Below are positions 45,333-54,179 of a DNA stretch of 64,000 nt, one piece after another. Made by a program: the position numbers and the translations under genes. The DNA is from Pelagibacterium limicola. GTDB taxonomy: Bacteria > Pseudomonadota > Alphaproteobacteria > Rhizobiales > Devosiaceae. Position 1 is the first letter of the stretch. Every line of letters begins with the position of its first letter. The notes under the pieces are model-generated. The model saw only the letters and a program-made list of their open reading frames with translations, ran no database searches and had not been told where the DNA came from. The stretch spans positions 491,698-555,697 of the forward strand of contig NZ_JADQDB010000003.1 of NCBI RefSeq assembly GCF_015694405.1. Direction: 5' to 3'.

Positions 45333-46610
45333 TCACCGCATCCAGCCTAGGGGCACCGTGACGATTTCGGGGAACAGGACGAGCAGCATCAACACCGCGA
45401 CCTGGGCAAGAAGGAAGGGCATCACCCCACCGATAACCTTGCCCATAGGGACGCGGGCGACCCCACTCACCACATTGAGAACGACCCCCACGGGCGGCGT
45501 GAGCAGCCCGATGCAGGTGGTCATGACGAAGATCACGCCGAAATAGACGGGATCGATTCCTGCCGAGCGCACGAGCGGCATCAGGACTGGCGACAGAATG
45601 AGGATGGTCGGCGCAAGGTCGAGCACCGTGCCGATCACAAGAACCAGCAGGACGATCACCACCATCAGCAGCTTGGGATTGTCGATAAGCGGCTGAACAA
45701 TGGTGCCAAGTTGCGCGGGGATATTGGCGCTGGTGATGAGCCAGGATGTCACCAGGGCCGCCGAGACGAGGAACAGCACCACCGAGGTCATCTTGGCCGC
45801 GCGCAGGAGAACGCCGTAAAGATCGGCGACCTTCAGTTCGCGATAGATGAACATCCCCACGAACAGCGCATAGAACGCGGCCACCACGGCCGCCTCGGTC
45901 GGCGTGAAGACACCGAACCGGATGCCGCCCAGTATGATGACGGGCATGACGAGGGCCCAGCCGGCCTTGAGGGTTGCGTCGAGCCTTTGCCTGCCCGACT
46001 GCTTGGGCAGGGTTTCGACCTTTTCCTTGCGCGCCACGAACAGCCACATGACGACCAGCGAGGTGGCCATCAACAGGCCCGGCACGATGCCGCCCAGAAA
46101 CAGCCCGGTGATCGAGACATTCGCGGCAACGCCGAAAATGATGAAGGCGATCGACGGCGGAATGACCGGGGCGATGACACCGCCCGCCGCCATGAGCCCG
46201 GCAGCGCGCGGGACGTGATAGCCGGCCTTGGCCATCATCGGGATGAGGATGGCAGCGAGCGCCGCGGAATCGGCGGCGGCCGAACCCGAGAGCGAGGCCA
46301 TTATGACAGCGGCGATGATGGCAACGATGCCCAGCCCGCCCCGCACGTGCCCGACGCAGGCAATGGCGAAGTCGACGATTCGCTTGGAGAGCCCGCCGGC
46401 ATTCATCAACTCTCCGGCCAGCAGGAAGAAGGGAATGGCAAGCAGGGTGAAGGTGTTGGCGCCGGTGATCATCTGCTGGGAGACGATCTGCGTGTTGAAC
46501 ATCCCCATGAAGCTCATGAGGATGATGCCCGTGAACATCAGGGCAAAGGCAACCGGCACGCCCAACGCAAGCGTTCCGAACAGGCCGGCGAGAAAGACAC
46601 CGATGACCAT
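45333..46610 (-). CDS. TRAP transporter large permease (DctM), sugar-acid cluster
   Basis: A 425-residue, about 12-helix transport subunit: FFLLAGELMNAGGLSKRIVDFA, GSAAADSAALAAILIPMMAKAGYHVPRAAGLMAAGGVIAPVIPPS (about residues 95-140), FTPTEAAVVAA, TPPVGVVLNVVSG. It overlaps dctQ by one nucleotide (TGATG). Confidence 0.93.
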   Translation of the reverse strand: MVIGVFLAGLFGTLALGVPVAFALMFTGIILMSFMGMFNTQIVSQQMITGANTFTLLAIPFFLLAGELMNAGGLSKRIVDFAIACVGHVRGGLGIVAIIAAVIMASLSGSAAADSAALAAILIPMMAKAGYHVPRAAGLMAAGGVIAPVIPPSIAFIIFGVAANVSITGLFLGGIVPGLLMATSLVVMWLFVARKEKVETLPKQSGRQRLDATLKAGWALVMPVIILGGIRFGVFTPTEAAVVAAFYALFVGMFIYRELKVADLYGVLLRAAKMTSVVLFLVSAALVTSWLITSANIPAQLGTIVQPLIDNPKLLMVVIVLLVLVIGTVLDLAPTILILSPVLMPLVRSAGIDPVYFGVIFVMTTCIGLLTPPVGVVLNVVSGVARVPMGKVIGGVMPFLLAQVAVLMLLVLFPEIVTVPLGWMR

Positions 46611-47152
46611 CAGTTGCGCTCCTTTCCCTGCTCGACCGCAGGCCAGTCGGCATATTCGCCGGCAAATCGCGCGATCTCTTCCTCGGTGATTTTCCCGAGC
46701 AGGATACGGAGGATCCGGATAGCGGCGATGATCGCAATGCCGCCGCCGCTGACGTAGCCGATGCCATAGACCCAGATCATCGACAGATCGATCACGGCCG
46801 CCTTCATGGAGGCGTTGATGGGGTGCTGCACCCAGGTGCCGTGGAAAAAGACAATCGCGCAGAGCAGGATGATGACGTTGGAGAGCAACATGCAGATGAC
46901 GCGCCCCCGCCGCCCGAACATGCGGACCAGCGTTTCGACGCCGACATGGGAATTTTCGTGGAAGGTGATGACGGCGCCGATGAAGGTGAGCCAGACAAAG
47001 AAGTAGCGCGACATCTCCTCAGACCAGGTAATGCCGCTGTTGAAACCATAGCGCAGCACAACATTGACGAAGACCATCAGCGCCATGCCCGCCATCAACA
47101 GGACAAGGGCAAGCTCGACGAGCTTGAACGCGGCAGCCGTGACTCTAGACAT
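46610..47152 (-). CDS. TRAP transporter small permease (DctQ), sugar-acid cluster
   Basis: A 180-residue four-helix partner of DctM with the DctQ motif (ITWSEEMSRYFFVWLTFIGAV). First gene of the leftward operon dctQ-dctM-dctP-DMT-dehydratase-SDR. The start at 47152 has GGGTGG close by. Promoter and candidate operator are at 47301-47328. Confidence 0.88.
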   Translation of the reverse strand: MSRVTAAAFKLVELALVLLMAGMALMVFVNVVLRYGFNSGITWSEEMSRYFFVWLTFIGAVITFHENSHVGVETLVRMFGRRGRVICMLLSNVIILLCAIVFFHGTWVQHPINASMKAAVIDLSMIWVYGIGYVSGGGIAIIAAIRILRILLGKITEEEIARFAGEYADWPAVEQGKERN

Positions 47153-47300
47153 GACCACCCGATCCCAAGAGCGTGCACACCCGGTATCGCACCTTCGATT
47201 TCCTCCCCAGGGGGATATGCCAGCTCCAAGCCTCGCAATCCCGAAAGACCGACCGGCCACCCGAGCAGGGCTCGGGACAGGAATCCGATCTGGACATCGG

Positions 47301-47328
47301 CTTAAATGATAGCGTATGTCATTGTCAA
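47301..47328 (-). promoter_or_regulatory. Promoter of the sugar-acid TRAP operon with an embedded LacI-type palindrome
   Basis: On the minus strand TTGACA (47323-47328) and TTTAAG (47301-47306) are spaced by 16 nt. The spacer is filled by an imperfect 19-bp palindrome with AATGAnA/TnTCATT arms (47305-47323). A repressor there would block RNA polymerase. The adjacent LacI regulator is the obvious candidate. Confidence 0.6.
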
Positions 47329-47366
47329 CGCCTGGCTTTACGGCATCAACCGGCTTGGGGGGACGC

Positions 47367-48422
47367 TTGGTTAAAAAGAACAATGTTTTTAAAGCTGTAA
47401 CGCTCAAAGATGTTGCTGCGGCGGCAAATGTAAGCGTTATCACGGCTTCGCGCGCCCTTCGCACGCCCGACATCGTGTCCGGCAAGGTGAGGGCGCGGGT
47501 GCAGGAGGCCGTGGACGCGCTGGGTTACGCGCCGAACCAGGCGGCGCGCGCGCTGGCATCGGCAACCACCTCGATCATCGGCGTCATCATCCCCTCGATC
47601 ACCAATCTTGTGTTCTCGGATGTGCTGAGGGGCGTCTACGATGCAATCGAGGGTACCCCCTATCAGGTCCAGCTCGGCAACACGCGCTACGCCGGCCGCA
47701 AGGAAGACGAACTGGTCCGCGTGTTTGCGGCCCAGCGCCCGGCGGGCCTCATCGTGTCGGGCATCGACCAGAGCGAAGCGACGCGGCAAATGCTCAGGAG
47801 CCTCGGCTGCCCGGTGGTGCAGATCATGGATATCGGCCCCGAGCCCATCGACATGATGATCGGCTTCGATCACCGCGAGGGGGGACGGGCGGCGGCGCGG
47901 CACCTCATCGAAAACGGCTACAGGCGAATCGGCTTTATCGGCGCACGCATGGATCCGCGTGCGCAGCGGCGTTTGGAAGGCTACCGGCAGGTGCTTCAGG
48001 ACGCCGGGCTCTATGACGACGCCCTCGTCTTCACGACGCCCCATCCCTCCTCGGTCACGCGGGGCGGCCAGATGTTCGCCGATTTCCTCGGGGTGGCACC
48101 GGACGCCGATGCGGTGTTCTGCAACAATGACGACATGGCGCTCGGGGCGCTGTTCGAATGCCAGAGGCGGCACATCCGCGTGCCGGGCCAGTTCGGCATC
48201 ATGGGCTACAACGACATCGAATATGCGGCGGCCAGCACGCCTTCGATTTCCTCGATCCGCACGTTCCGCTACGACATGGGGCACAGGGCGGTCGAAATGG
48301 TCATAGCGGCAGCAAAGGGCGAGCGGCCGGACCCGGCCGTGATCGATCTCGGGTTCGAGCTCAAGGCACGCCAAAGCACGGACCGCAAAGCCTTTGCCAG
48401 CCCGGAAGGAGAAACGGCGTAA
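47367..48422 (+). CDS. LacI-family transcriptional regulator of the sugar-acid cluster
   Basis: A roughly 351-residue repressor: N-terminal HTH (VTLKDVAAAANVSVITASRALR, with hinge YAPNQAARALAS) and a periplasmic-binding-protein-like effector domain (IGVIIPSITNLVFSDVLRG; IMGYNDIEYAA). I favour the TTG at 47367, which has GGGGGGA just upstream. An ATG at 47316 has no ribosome-binding site and would overlap the palindrome. It is divergent from the TRAP operon and overlaps the next gene by one nucleotide (TAATG). The effector is probably a sugar acid. Confidence 0.88.
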   Translation: MVKKNNVFKAVTLKDVAAAANVSVITASRALRTPDIVSGKVRARVQEAVDALGYAPNQAARALASATTSIIGVIIPSITNLVFSDVLRGVYDAIEGTPYQVQLGNTRYAGRKEDELVRVFAAQRPAGLIVSGIDQSEATRQMLRSLGCPVVQIMDIGPEPIDMMIGFDHREGGRAAARHLIENGYRRIGFIGARMDPRAQRRLEGYRQVLQDAGLYDDALVFTTPHPSSVTRGGQMFADFLGVAPDADAVFCNNDDMALGALFECQRRHIRVPGQFGIMGYNDIEYAAASTPSISSIRTFRYDMGHRAVEMVIAAAKGERPDPAVIDLGFELKARQSTDRKAFASPEGETA

Positions 48423-49411
48423 TGAATATCCTTGTCATCGGTGCGGGGGGCATGGTCGGCCGCAAGCTGACCGCCAGCCTACTCGAGAACTGCGTGCTGG
48501 CCGGCCGCGAGATCGGGCGCATCACGCTGGTCGATGTCGCGGCGCCGGACGCTCCGGATGGCAAGGGCATCGTCATCGACACGCGCGCCGCCGACATCGC
48601 CGACGCTTCGGTTGCACCGCGCCTCATCGAAACCCGGCCAGATGTCATCTTCCATCTCGCTGCCATCGTTTCAGGGGAAGCGGAGCTCGATTTCGACAAG
48701 GGCTACGCCATCAATCTCGACGGCACGCGGCACCTTTTCGAGGCCATCCGGCAGGCGGGCAAGGCGGAGCGCTATTGCCCGCGCGTCGTCTTTACCTCCT
48801 CGATTGCCGTTTTCGGCGCGCCATTTCCCGAAAAGATCGGCGACGAATTCTTTTCAACGCCACGCACGAGCTACGGCACGCAGAAGGCAATCGGGGAATT
48901 GCTGCTCTCGGACTATTCGCGGTGCGGGTTCTTCGATGGCGTGGGCATCCGCCTGCCCACGATCTGCATCCGCCCCGGCGCGCCCAACAAGGCCGCCTCG
49001 GGCTTTTTTTCCTCGATCCTGCGCGAGCCGCTTTCCGGCAGGGAAGCCGTGCTACCGGTCGATGACAGCGTGCGCCACTGGCACGCCAGCCCGCGCGCAG
49101 CCGTGCGTTTTCTGCGTCAGGCCGCCGAGATCGACACAGCATCGCTCGGGGCGCGCCGCAACCTCAACATGCCGGGGCTTTCGGCGACCGTCGGCGAACA
49201 GATCGAAGCCCTGCGGCGCATTGCAAGCAACAAGGCGGTGTCGCTCATCCGGCGCGAACCCGATCCGATGATCATCGAGATGGTCGATGGCTGGGCCAAG
49301 GATTTCGACGCCGCGCGGGCGATTTCACTGGGCTTTGAGGCCGAGACTTCGTTCGACGACATCATCCGCATTCATATCGAAGACGAACTCGGCGGAGCGC
49401 TACCCAAATGA
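48422..49411 (+). CDS. denD: DenD-like NAD-dependent dehydrogenase/epimerase
   Basis: A 329-residue extended SDR with [10 protein letters not shown] cofactor motif, [21 protein letters not shown], and catalytic YGTQK. The closest family I recognise is D-erythronate dehydrogenase (DenD), which oxidises four-carbon sugar acids at C2. The other D-erythronate pathway genes (kinase DenK, aldolase, isomerases) are not present, so the substrate may differ. It is in an operon with lacI (1-nt overlap) and the SDR (4-nt overlap). Confidence 0.82.
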   Translation: MNILVIGAGGMVGRKLTASLLENCVLAGREIGRITLVDVAAPDAPDGKGIVIDTRAADIADASVAPRLIETRPDVIFHLAAIVSGEAELDFDKGYAINLDGTRHLFEAIRQAGKAERYCPRVVFTSSIAVFGAPFPEKIGDEFFSTPRTSYGTQKAIGELLLSDYSRCGFFDGVGIRLPTICIRPGAPNKAASGFFSSILREPLSGREAVLPVDDSVRHWHASPRAAVRFLRQAAEIDTASLGARRNLNMPGLSATVGEQIEALRRIASNKAVSLIRREPDPMIIEMVDGWAKDFDAARAISLGFEAETSFDDIIRIHIEDELGGALPK

Positions 49412-50160
49412 GCGAGAGGATCGTAATCGTCACCGGCGGCGGCACCGGGATCGGCAAGGCGATCGCCGGTGCCCTGATTACCGAAGGCTACCGCGTCGCG
49501 CTGTTCGGGCGGCGGCAGGAAGTGCTCGACGCTGCCGCACAGGAGATCGATCCGGGGGGCGGGTTGACGATGACGGAGGGCGTCGATATCGGCGATCCCG
49601 ATGCCGTCGGACGCGGGTTCGCGGCGGTGGTGGCGCGCTGGGGCCGGCTCGACCTGCTGGTCAACAATGCTGGTATGAGCGCGCCTTCGGTGCCGCTCGA
49701 AGACATTCCGGCCGGCGCCTGGCACCAGGTGGTCGCCGCCAACCTTTCCGGCGCCTTCTTCTGCACACAGGCGGCGTTCCGCCAGTTCAAGGCACAAACC
49801 CCACAGGGCGGGCGCATCATCAACAATGGCTCGATTTCGGCCACCACGCCCCGGCCGCAATCGGCACCCTATGCGGCAACCAAGCACGCGATCACCGGGC
49901 TCACGAAAGCCTCCTCACTCGACGGGCGGGCATTCAACATTGCGGTTGGCCAAATCGATATCGGCAACGCCGCCTCGGACATGACCGCGGCGATGTCCGG
50001 GGGCGTATTGCAGGCCGACGGCCGCATCGCGCCCGAGCCGACCATCGACGTCGCCCACATCGCCCGCGCCGTGCTCTACATGGCCAGCCTGCCGCTCGAT
50101 GCGAACGTCCTTACGATGACCGTCATGGCCAACCAGATGCCGTTCGTGGGGCGGGGGTAG
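49408..50160 (+). CDS. SDR family oxidoreductase of the sugar-acid cluster
   Basis: A 250-residue short-chain dehydrogenase: [19 protein letters not shown] in [13 protein letters not shown], then [13 protein letters not shown]. Co-translated with the DenD-like gene by ATGA. It probably oxidises or reduces a sugar-acid hydroxyl/keto group in the same pathway; the exact reaction is unknown. The final segment [14 protein letters not shown] is typical of this subgroup. Confidence 0.87.
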   Translation: MSERIVIVTGGGTGIGKAIAGALITEGYRVALFGRRQEVLDAAAQEIDPGGGLTMTEGVDIGDPDAVGRGFAAVVARWGRLDLLVNNAGMSAPSVPLEDIPAGAWHQVVAANLSGAFFCTQAAFRQFKAQTPQGGRIINNGSISATTPRPQSAPYAATKHAITGLTKASSLDGRAFNIAVGQIDIGNAASDMTAAMSGGVLQADGRIAPEPTIDVAHIARAVLYMASLPLDANVLTMTVMANQMPFVGRG

Positions 50161-50177
50161 CGCAAGAGCAGGAGGCC

Positions 50178-50906
50178 TCACTCCGGCAATGTGTCGATGA
50201 CCACCTGTACGCGGGAGGAGCAGAAGCGGGTGTAGCCGAACTCTATGGGCTTTCCTTCATTGTCGACATTGACCGCCTCGAGGCACAGGACCGGTGTGTT
50301 CCGGGCCAGCCGCAAATGGCGCATTTCGTAGCTATCCGGGAGGCGCGAGGTGATGCGGGTGGTCTTGCGCAGATAGTCGGCCACCCCAAGCCGTTGCAGC
50401 ATCGGGGTTACCTTGCGCTCGGACTCGAACGCCTCGAACAGGTGCGGGAACCGGTCGAGGGGGAAGTGGTGCGCGGCGAGGCTAACGGGCATGTCGTCGA
50501 CCATGCCCAGTGTTTCGATCAGCGCGACGGGAGCGCCGACGGGGAGTCCGAGCCCATGCGCAATCGTATCGTCGGCTGGGATCGTCGCCTTGCGCAATAG
50601 CGTGCCCGAGGGGTTACGCGCCTGACGCTTTACGATTTCGGAAAAACGCGTGCGGCGCGAGAGCGGGTAATCGACGATATCTTCCTGAACGAACGTCCCC
50701 CGCCCCTGCTCGATGCGGACCAGCCCGGTATCCTGCAAGCTCCCCACCGCGCGCCGCACCGTGTGGCGATTGACGCCGAATCGTTCAGCGAGTTCCAGTT
50801 CGGTCGGGAGCCTGTCGCCGGGTTGATAGGCGCGGGTGCGAATCTCGGTGCCGATGGTGTCGGCAATAAATTGCCAGAGGGACGAACCCGAGGGGCGGGT
50901 GGACAT
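50178..50906 (-). CDS. phnF: PhnF, GntR/HutC-family regulator of phosphonate metabolism
   Basis: A 242-residue repressor: GntR-type winged helix at residues about 8-72 (YQPGDRLPTELELAERFGVNRHTVRRAVGSLQ) and a UTRA effector domain with conserved LCLEAVNVDNEGKPIEFGYTRF. It is divergent from phnG. The perfect palindrome with core GTCTAGAC before phnG fits the HutC-subfamily consensus GT-N-TA-N-AC, so it is the probable binding site. The effector is probably a phosphonate or pathway intermediate. Confidence 0.92.
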   Translation of the reverse strand: MSTRPSGSSLWQFIADTIGTEIRTRAYQPGDRLPTELELAERFGVNRHTVRRAVGSLQDTGLVRIEQGRGTFVQEDIVDYPLSRRTRFSEIVKRQARNPSGTLLRKATIPADDTIAHGLGLPVGAPVALIETLGMVDDMPVSLAAHHFPLDRFPHLFEAFESERKVTPMLQRLGVADYLRKTTRITSRLPDSYEMRHLRLARNTPVLCLEAVNVDNEGKPIEFGYTRFCSSRVQVVIDTLPE

Positions 50907-51020
50907 ACCTGTTGCTCCGATCCGATATCTTGCCTGGGATCAGCATTGTGGGGGAAGGAACGCCGGATCCGGTTTTCCTGCCGCCGATGTCATAGCCCCG
51001 TCACAGTGTTGCGGCAGAAG

Positions 51021-51049
51021 TTGACCCGACGACACGCCAAGCATACAGT
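51021..51049 (+). promoter_or_regulatory. Likely sigma-70 promoter of phnGHIJK
   Basis: TTGACC (51021-51026) and TACAGT (51044-51049) with 17-nt spacing. Transcription should begin near 51056, so that the palindrome at 51059-51076 covers the first transcribed bases. Confidence 0.6.
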
Positions 51050-51058
51050 GCAAAAACC

Positions 51059-51076
51059 AAAACGTCTAGACGTTTA
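51059..51076. promoter_or_regulatory. Candidate PhnF operator
   Basis: AAAACGTCTAGACGTTTA: 14 central bases are a perfect palindrome, and the core GTCTAGAC fits the HutC-type GTNTANAC consensus. A second, weaker dyad (GATGTA/TACATC, 51078-51095) follows and reaches the phnG start. Confidence 0.7.
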
Positions 51077-51094
51077 GATGTATAGGTCTACATC

Positions 51095-51565
51095 ATGTCC
51101 CACGCCTCCAAACACGAACACCCGAACCCGGCCCGCGCCCGGTGGATGGGCATCTTCGCCCGCGCCAGTGCCGCCGATCTGCAAAAAGCGCTCGATGGGC
51201 TCGACGCCGTTCCGGCCTACGAATTCCTGCGCCGCCCAGAGACGGGGCTTGTCATGGTGCGCGGCCGCTCAGGCGGCACGGGCAACCCGTTCAACTTCGG
51301 CGAGATGAGCGTCACGCGCTGTGCGATACGCCTCGCCGAAGGCGTCACCGGCCACAGCTACGCAGCAGGGCGCGACATGAAGAAGGCCGAGCTGGCCGCC
51401 GTGTTCGACGCGCTGATGCAGACGGACAGGCGCATGACGCTGGAAACCGGCGTCGTCGCGGCGCTCGCCAGGAAACAGGCTGAGGCCCGCGCGCTCAAGA
51501 GCCGCAAGGCCGCGGCGACGAAGGTCGAATTCTTCACGATGGTCCGGGGAGACAATCCGCTATGA
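51095..51565 (+). CDS. phnG: C-P lyase complex subunit PhnG
   Basis: A 156-residue subunit of the PhnGHIJ core complex, with the conserved FNFGEMSVTRCAIRL segment. Together with PhnI and PhnH it loads the phosphonate onto the ribose triphosphate before PhnJ cleaves the C-P bond. The ribosome-binding site is weak and lies within the operator region, so the leader is short. It overlaps phnH by ATGA. Confidence 0.93.
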   Translation: MSHASKHEHPNPARARWMGIFARASAADLQKALDGLDAVPAYEFLRRPETGLVMVRGRSGGTGNPFNFGEMSVTRCAIRLAEGVTGHSYAAGRDMKKAELAAVFDALMQTDRRMTLETGVVAALARKQAEARALKSRKAAATKVEFFTMVRGDNPL

Positions 51566-52161
51566 CCCCTTCCGCTTCAAACGATCTCCTGCCCGGTTTT
51601 GCCGATCCGGTTTTCGATGCGCAATCGGCGTTCCGGGCCACGCTCGATGCCATGTCCTATCCCGGGCGCGTGCAGACCGTGCCGACATCGCTGGCAACGC
51701 CCGAACCGCTTGGGATCGCCGCAGGCTCGCTCGCCTTGGCGCTCTTCGATTTCGATACGCCGGTCTGGCTCGAACCCGTGCTGGCCGAAGGACCCGCCGC
51801 CGGATACCTCCGTTTTCATTGCGGCTGCCCGGTCGTTTCGGGGATGGGCGAGGCGCGCTTCGCCCTTGTGAACGCCGCCAGCCTGCCGCGGCTCGACAAT
51901 TTCGGCATCGGCGAGGATCGCTATCCGGATCGTTCCGCGACGCTCGTCATCGCCGTACCTTCGCTCACCGACGGCCCTGGCACGCGCTGGACCGGCCCCG
52001 GCATCGACGGGTCGATCGGCGTCCAGATCGCGGGGCTTCCCGACGATTTCTGGGCCCAATGGGCGGACAACCGGGAACTCTATCCCCAAGGGATCGACGT
52101 CATTTTCACCTGTGGCAAAAGCCTCGTTGGCCTGCCACGTACCATAAATGTGGAGGCGTAA
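51562..52161 (+). CDS. phnH: C-P lyase complex subunit PhnH
   Basis: A 199-residue subunit: PGFADPVFDAQSAFRATLDAMSYPGR at the N-terminus and FTCGKSLVGLPRTINVE at the C-terminus are diagnostic. Structural partner of PhnG and PhnI. phnI follows directly (TAA then ATG). Confidence 0.93.
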   Translation: MTPSASNDLLPGFADPVFDAQSAFRATLDAMSYPGRVQTVPTSLATPEPLGIAAGSLALALFDFDTPVWLEPVLAEGPAAGYLRFHCGCPVVSGMGEARFALVNAASLPRLDNFGIGEDRYPDRSATLVIAVPSLTDGPGTRWTGPGIDGSIGVQIAGLPDDFWAQWADNRELYPQGIDVIFTCGKSLVGLPRTINVEA

Positions 52162-53262
52162 ATGTATGTGGCCGTCAAGGGTGGCGAAAAGGCCATCCTC
52201 AATTCGCACAAGCTGATCGCCGAGACCCGTCGCGGCAATTCCGAGCGTCCCGAGATCACCATCGAGCAGATCGCCGACCAGCTCGGCCTGTCGGTCGATC
52301 GCGTCATGGCGGAAGGCTCGCTCTATGATCGCGGGCTTGCCGCGCTCGCGGTCAAGCAGGCACAGGGCGATCTGGTGGAAGCCATCTTTCTTCTCCGCGC
52401 CTACCGCACCACCCTTCCGCGCTTTGCCATGTCCGAGCCCATCGACACGGCAAAGATGCTCGTCCAGCGCCGCGTTTCGGCAGCCTACAAGGACATTCCC
52501 GGCGGGCAGGTGCTCGGGCCGACATACGACTATACGCACCGCCTGCTCGATTTCGCGCTGGCCGCCGAAGGTGGCGTCGGCATGCCGGAAGCTCCGGTTG
52601 CAGACGAGGCGCTCGATGATGGGATGCCGCATGTTGCGGACCTGCTCGACTATGAGGATCTGATCGAGCCCGATCTGCCCGACCCTGACCAGCCCGAGGC
52701 CTTCGATCTCACCCGCGAGCCGATGAGCTGTCCCGCCGAGCGCGACCAGCGGCTGCAGAACCTTGCGCGCGGCGACGAGGGGTTCGTGCTCGCGCTCGCC
52801 TATTCAACCCAGCGCGGCTATGGCGGCAATCACCCGTTCGCGGGCGAAATCCGCATGGGCGAGGTTGCGGTCGAGATCGTGCCCGAGGAACTGGGCTTCG
52901 CCATCGATATCGGGGACATGGTGGTCACCGAGTGCCACATGATCAACCAGTTCGAAGGCTCGGCCGACCGTCCGCCGCAGTTCACGCGCGGTTATGGCCT
53001 GACCTATGGTCACAACGAGCGCAAGGCGATGGCCATGGCACTCGTCGACCGCGCGTTGCGGGCCCGCGAGTTCGGCGAGGTCGCCAAGTATCCCGCTCAG
53101 GACGAGGAATTCGTCCTTTACCACGCCGACAACGTGGAAGCGGCCGGCTTCGTCTCGCATCTGAAACTCCCGCATTATGTCGACTTCCAGGCCGAACTGA
53201 GCCTCATCCGCCAGCTTCGCGCCGAATACGAAGACCGCCAGCAGAAGGACGCCGCCCAATGA
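52162..53262 (+). CDS. phnI: C-P lyase complex subunit PhnI
   Basis: A 366-residue nucleosidase subunit that displaces the purine of ATP/GTP with phosphonate. N-terminal YVAVKGGEKAILNSHKLIAETRRG and the central LAYSTQRGYGGNHPFAGEIRMGEV are characteristic. GGAGG lies before the ATG. It overlaps phnJ by ATGA. Confidence 0.95.
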   Translation: MYVAVKGGEKAILNSHKLIAETRRGNSERPEITIEQIADQLGLSVDRVMAEGSLYDRGLAALAVKQAQGDLVEAIFLLRAYRTTLPRFAMSEPIDTAKMLVQRRVSAAYKDIPGGQVLGPTYDYTHRLLDFALAAEGGVGMPEAPVADEALDDGMPHVADLLDYEDLIEPDLPDPDQPEAFDLTREPMSCPAERDQRLQNLARGDEGFVLALAYSTQRGYGGNHPFAGEIRMGEVAVEIVPEELGFAIDIGDMVVTECHMINQFEGSADRPPQFTRGYGLTYGHNERKAMAMALVDRALRAREFGEVAKYPAQDEEFVLYHADNVEAAGFVSHLKLPHYVDFQAELSLIRQLRAEYEDRQQKDAAQ

Positions 53263-54179
53263 GCGCCGTTTCCGCCGTCCAGTGGGACGAGGCCTATAAT
53301 TTCGCCTATCTCGATGAGCAGACCAAAAGAATGATCCGCCGGACCATTCTCAAGGCCATCGCCATCCCCGGCTATCAGGTGCCGTTCGGCGGGCGCGAAA
53401 TGCCGCTTGCCTATGGCTGGGGTACGGGGGGGGTTCAGGTGACGGCCTCGGTCATCGGCCCGGATGATACGCTCAAGGTCATCGACCAGGGCGCGGATGA
53501 TACGACCAATGCCGTCTCGATCCGGCGTTTCTTTGAACGCGTCGCGGGCGTCGAAACGACCGAGACGACCGAAGACGCCGACATCATCCAGACCCGCCAC
53601 CGCATCCCCGAATTTCCCCTGCGCGAGGGCCAGGTGCTCGTTTATCAGGTCCCGCAGCCGGAGCCCCTGCGCAAGCTCGAGCCGCGCGAGACCGAAACGC
53701 GCAAGATGCACGGCTATGCCGAATACGGGCTGATGAGCGTCCGTCTCTACGAGGATATCGCGCGCTATGGCCACATCGCCACGACCTATTCCTATCCGGT
53801 GATGGTCAATGGGCGATACCTGATGTCGCCCTCGCCCATCCCCAAGTTCGACAACCCCAAGATGGAGAACAACCCCGCCATCCAGCTGTTCGGCGCGGGC
53901 CGCGAAAAGCGCATCTATGCCATTCCGCCTTATACCCAGGTCAAGTCGCTCGATTTCGACGATCACCCGTTCAAGGTGCAGACCTGGAAGGAATGCTGCG
54001 CGCTGTGCGGGGCAAAGAGCTCCTATCTCGATGAGGTCATCCTCGATGACAGGGGCGGCAGGATGTTCGTCTGCTCGGACACCAATTTCTGCGAGGACCG
54101 GCGCGCCAAGGGCCATACGGGCCCGCTTGGCGCCGACCCCGCCGCCCTCGCCTTTGCCCACAAGGAACCCGCCCAATGA
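53259..54179 (+). CDS. phnJ: C-P lyase PhnJ (radical SAM-type)
   Basis: A 306-residue catalytic subunit that cleaves the C-P bond using a [4Fe-4S] cluster and SAM. Its cysteine signature C247-x2-C250-x21-C272-x5-C278 matches the PhnJ pattern exactly. N-terminal IAIPGYQVPFGGREMPLAYG with YGWGTGG is conserved. The start at 53259 overlaps phnI, and the end overlaps phnK (ATGA). Confidence 0.97.
   Translation: MSAVSAVQWDEAYNFAYLDEQTKRMIRRTILKAIAIPGYQVPFGGREMPLAYGWGTGGVQVTASVIGPDDTLKVIDQGADDTTNAVSIRRFFERVAGVETTETTEDADIIQTRHRIPEFPLREGQVLVYQVPQPEPLRKLEPRETETRKMHGYAEYGLMSVRLYEDIARYGHIATTYSYPVMVNGRYLMSPSPIPKFDNPKMENNPAIQLFGAGREKRIYAIPPYTQVKSLDFDDHPFKVQTWKECCALCGAKSSYLDEVILDDRGGRMFVCSDTNFCEDRRAKGHTGPLGADPAALAFAHKEPAQ

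Noticed and set aside
44266..46767. A single 833-codon minus-strand frame
   Set aside because: Only the part from 45279 is real (DctP). The upstream part is a shadow of dctM in another frame.
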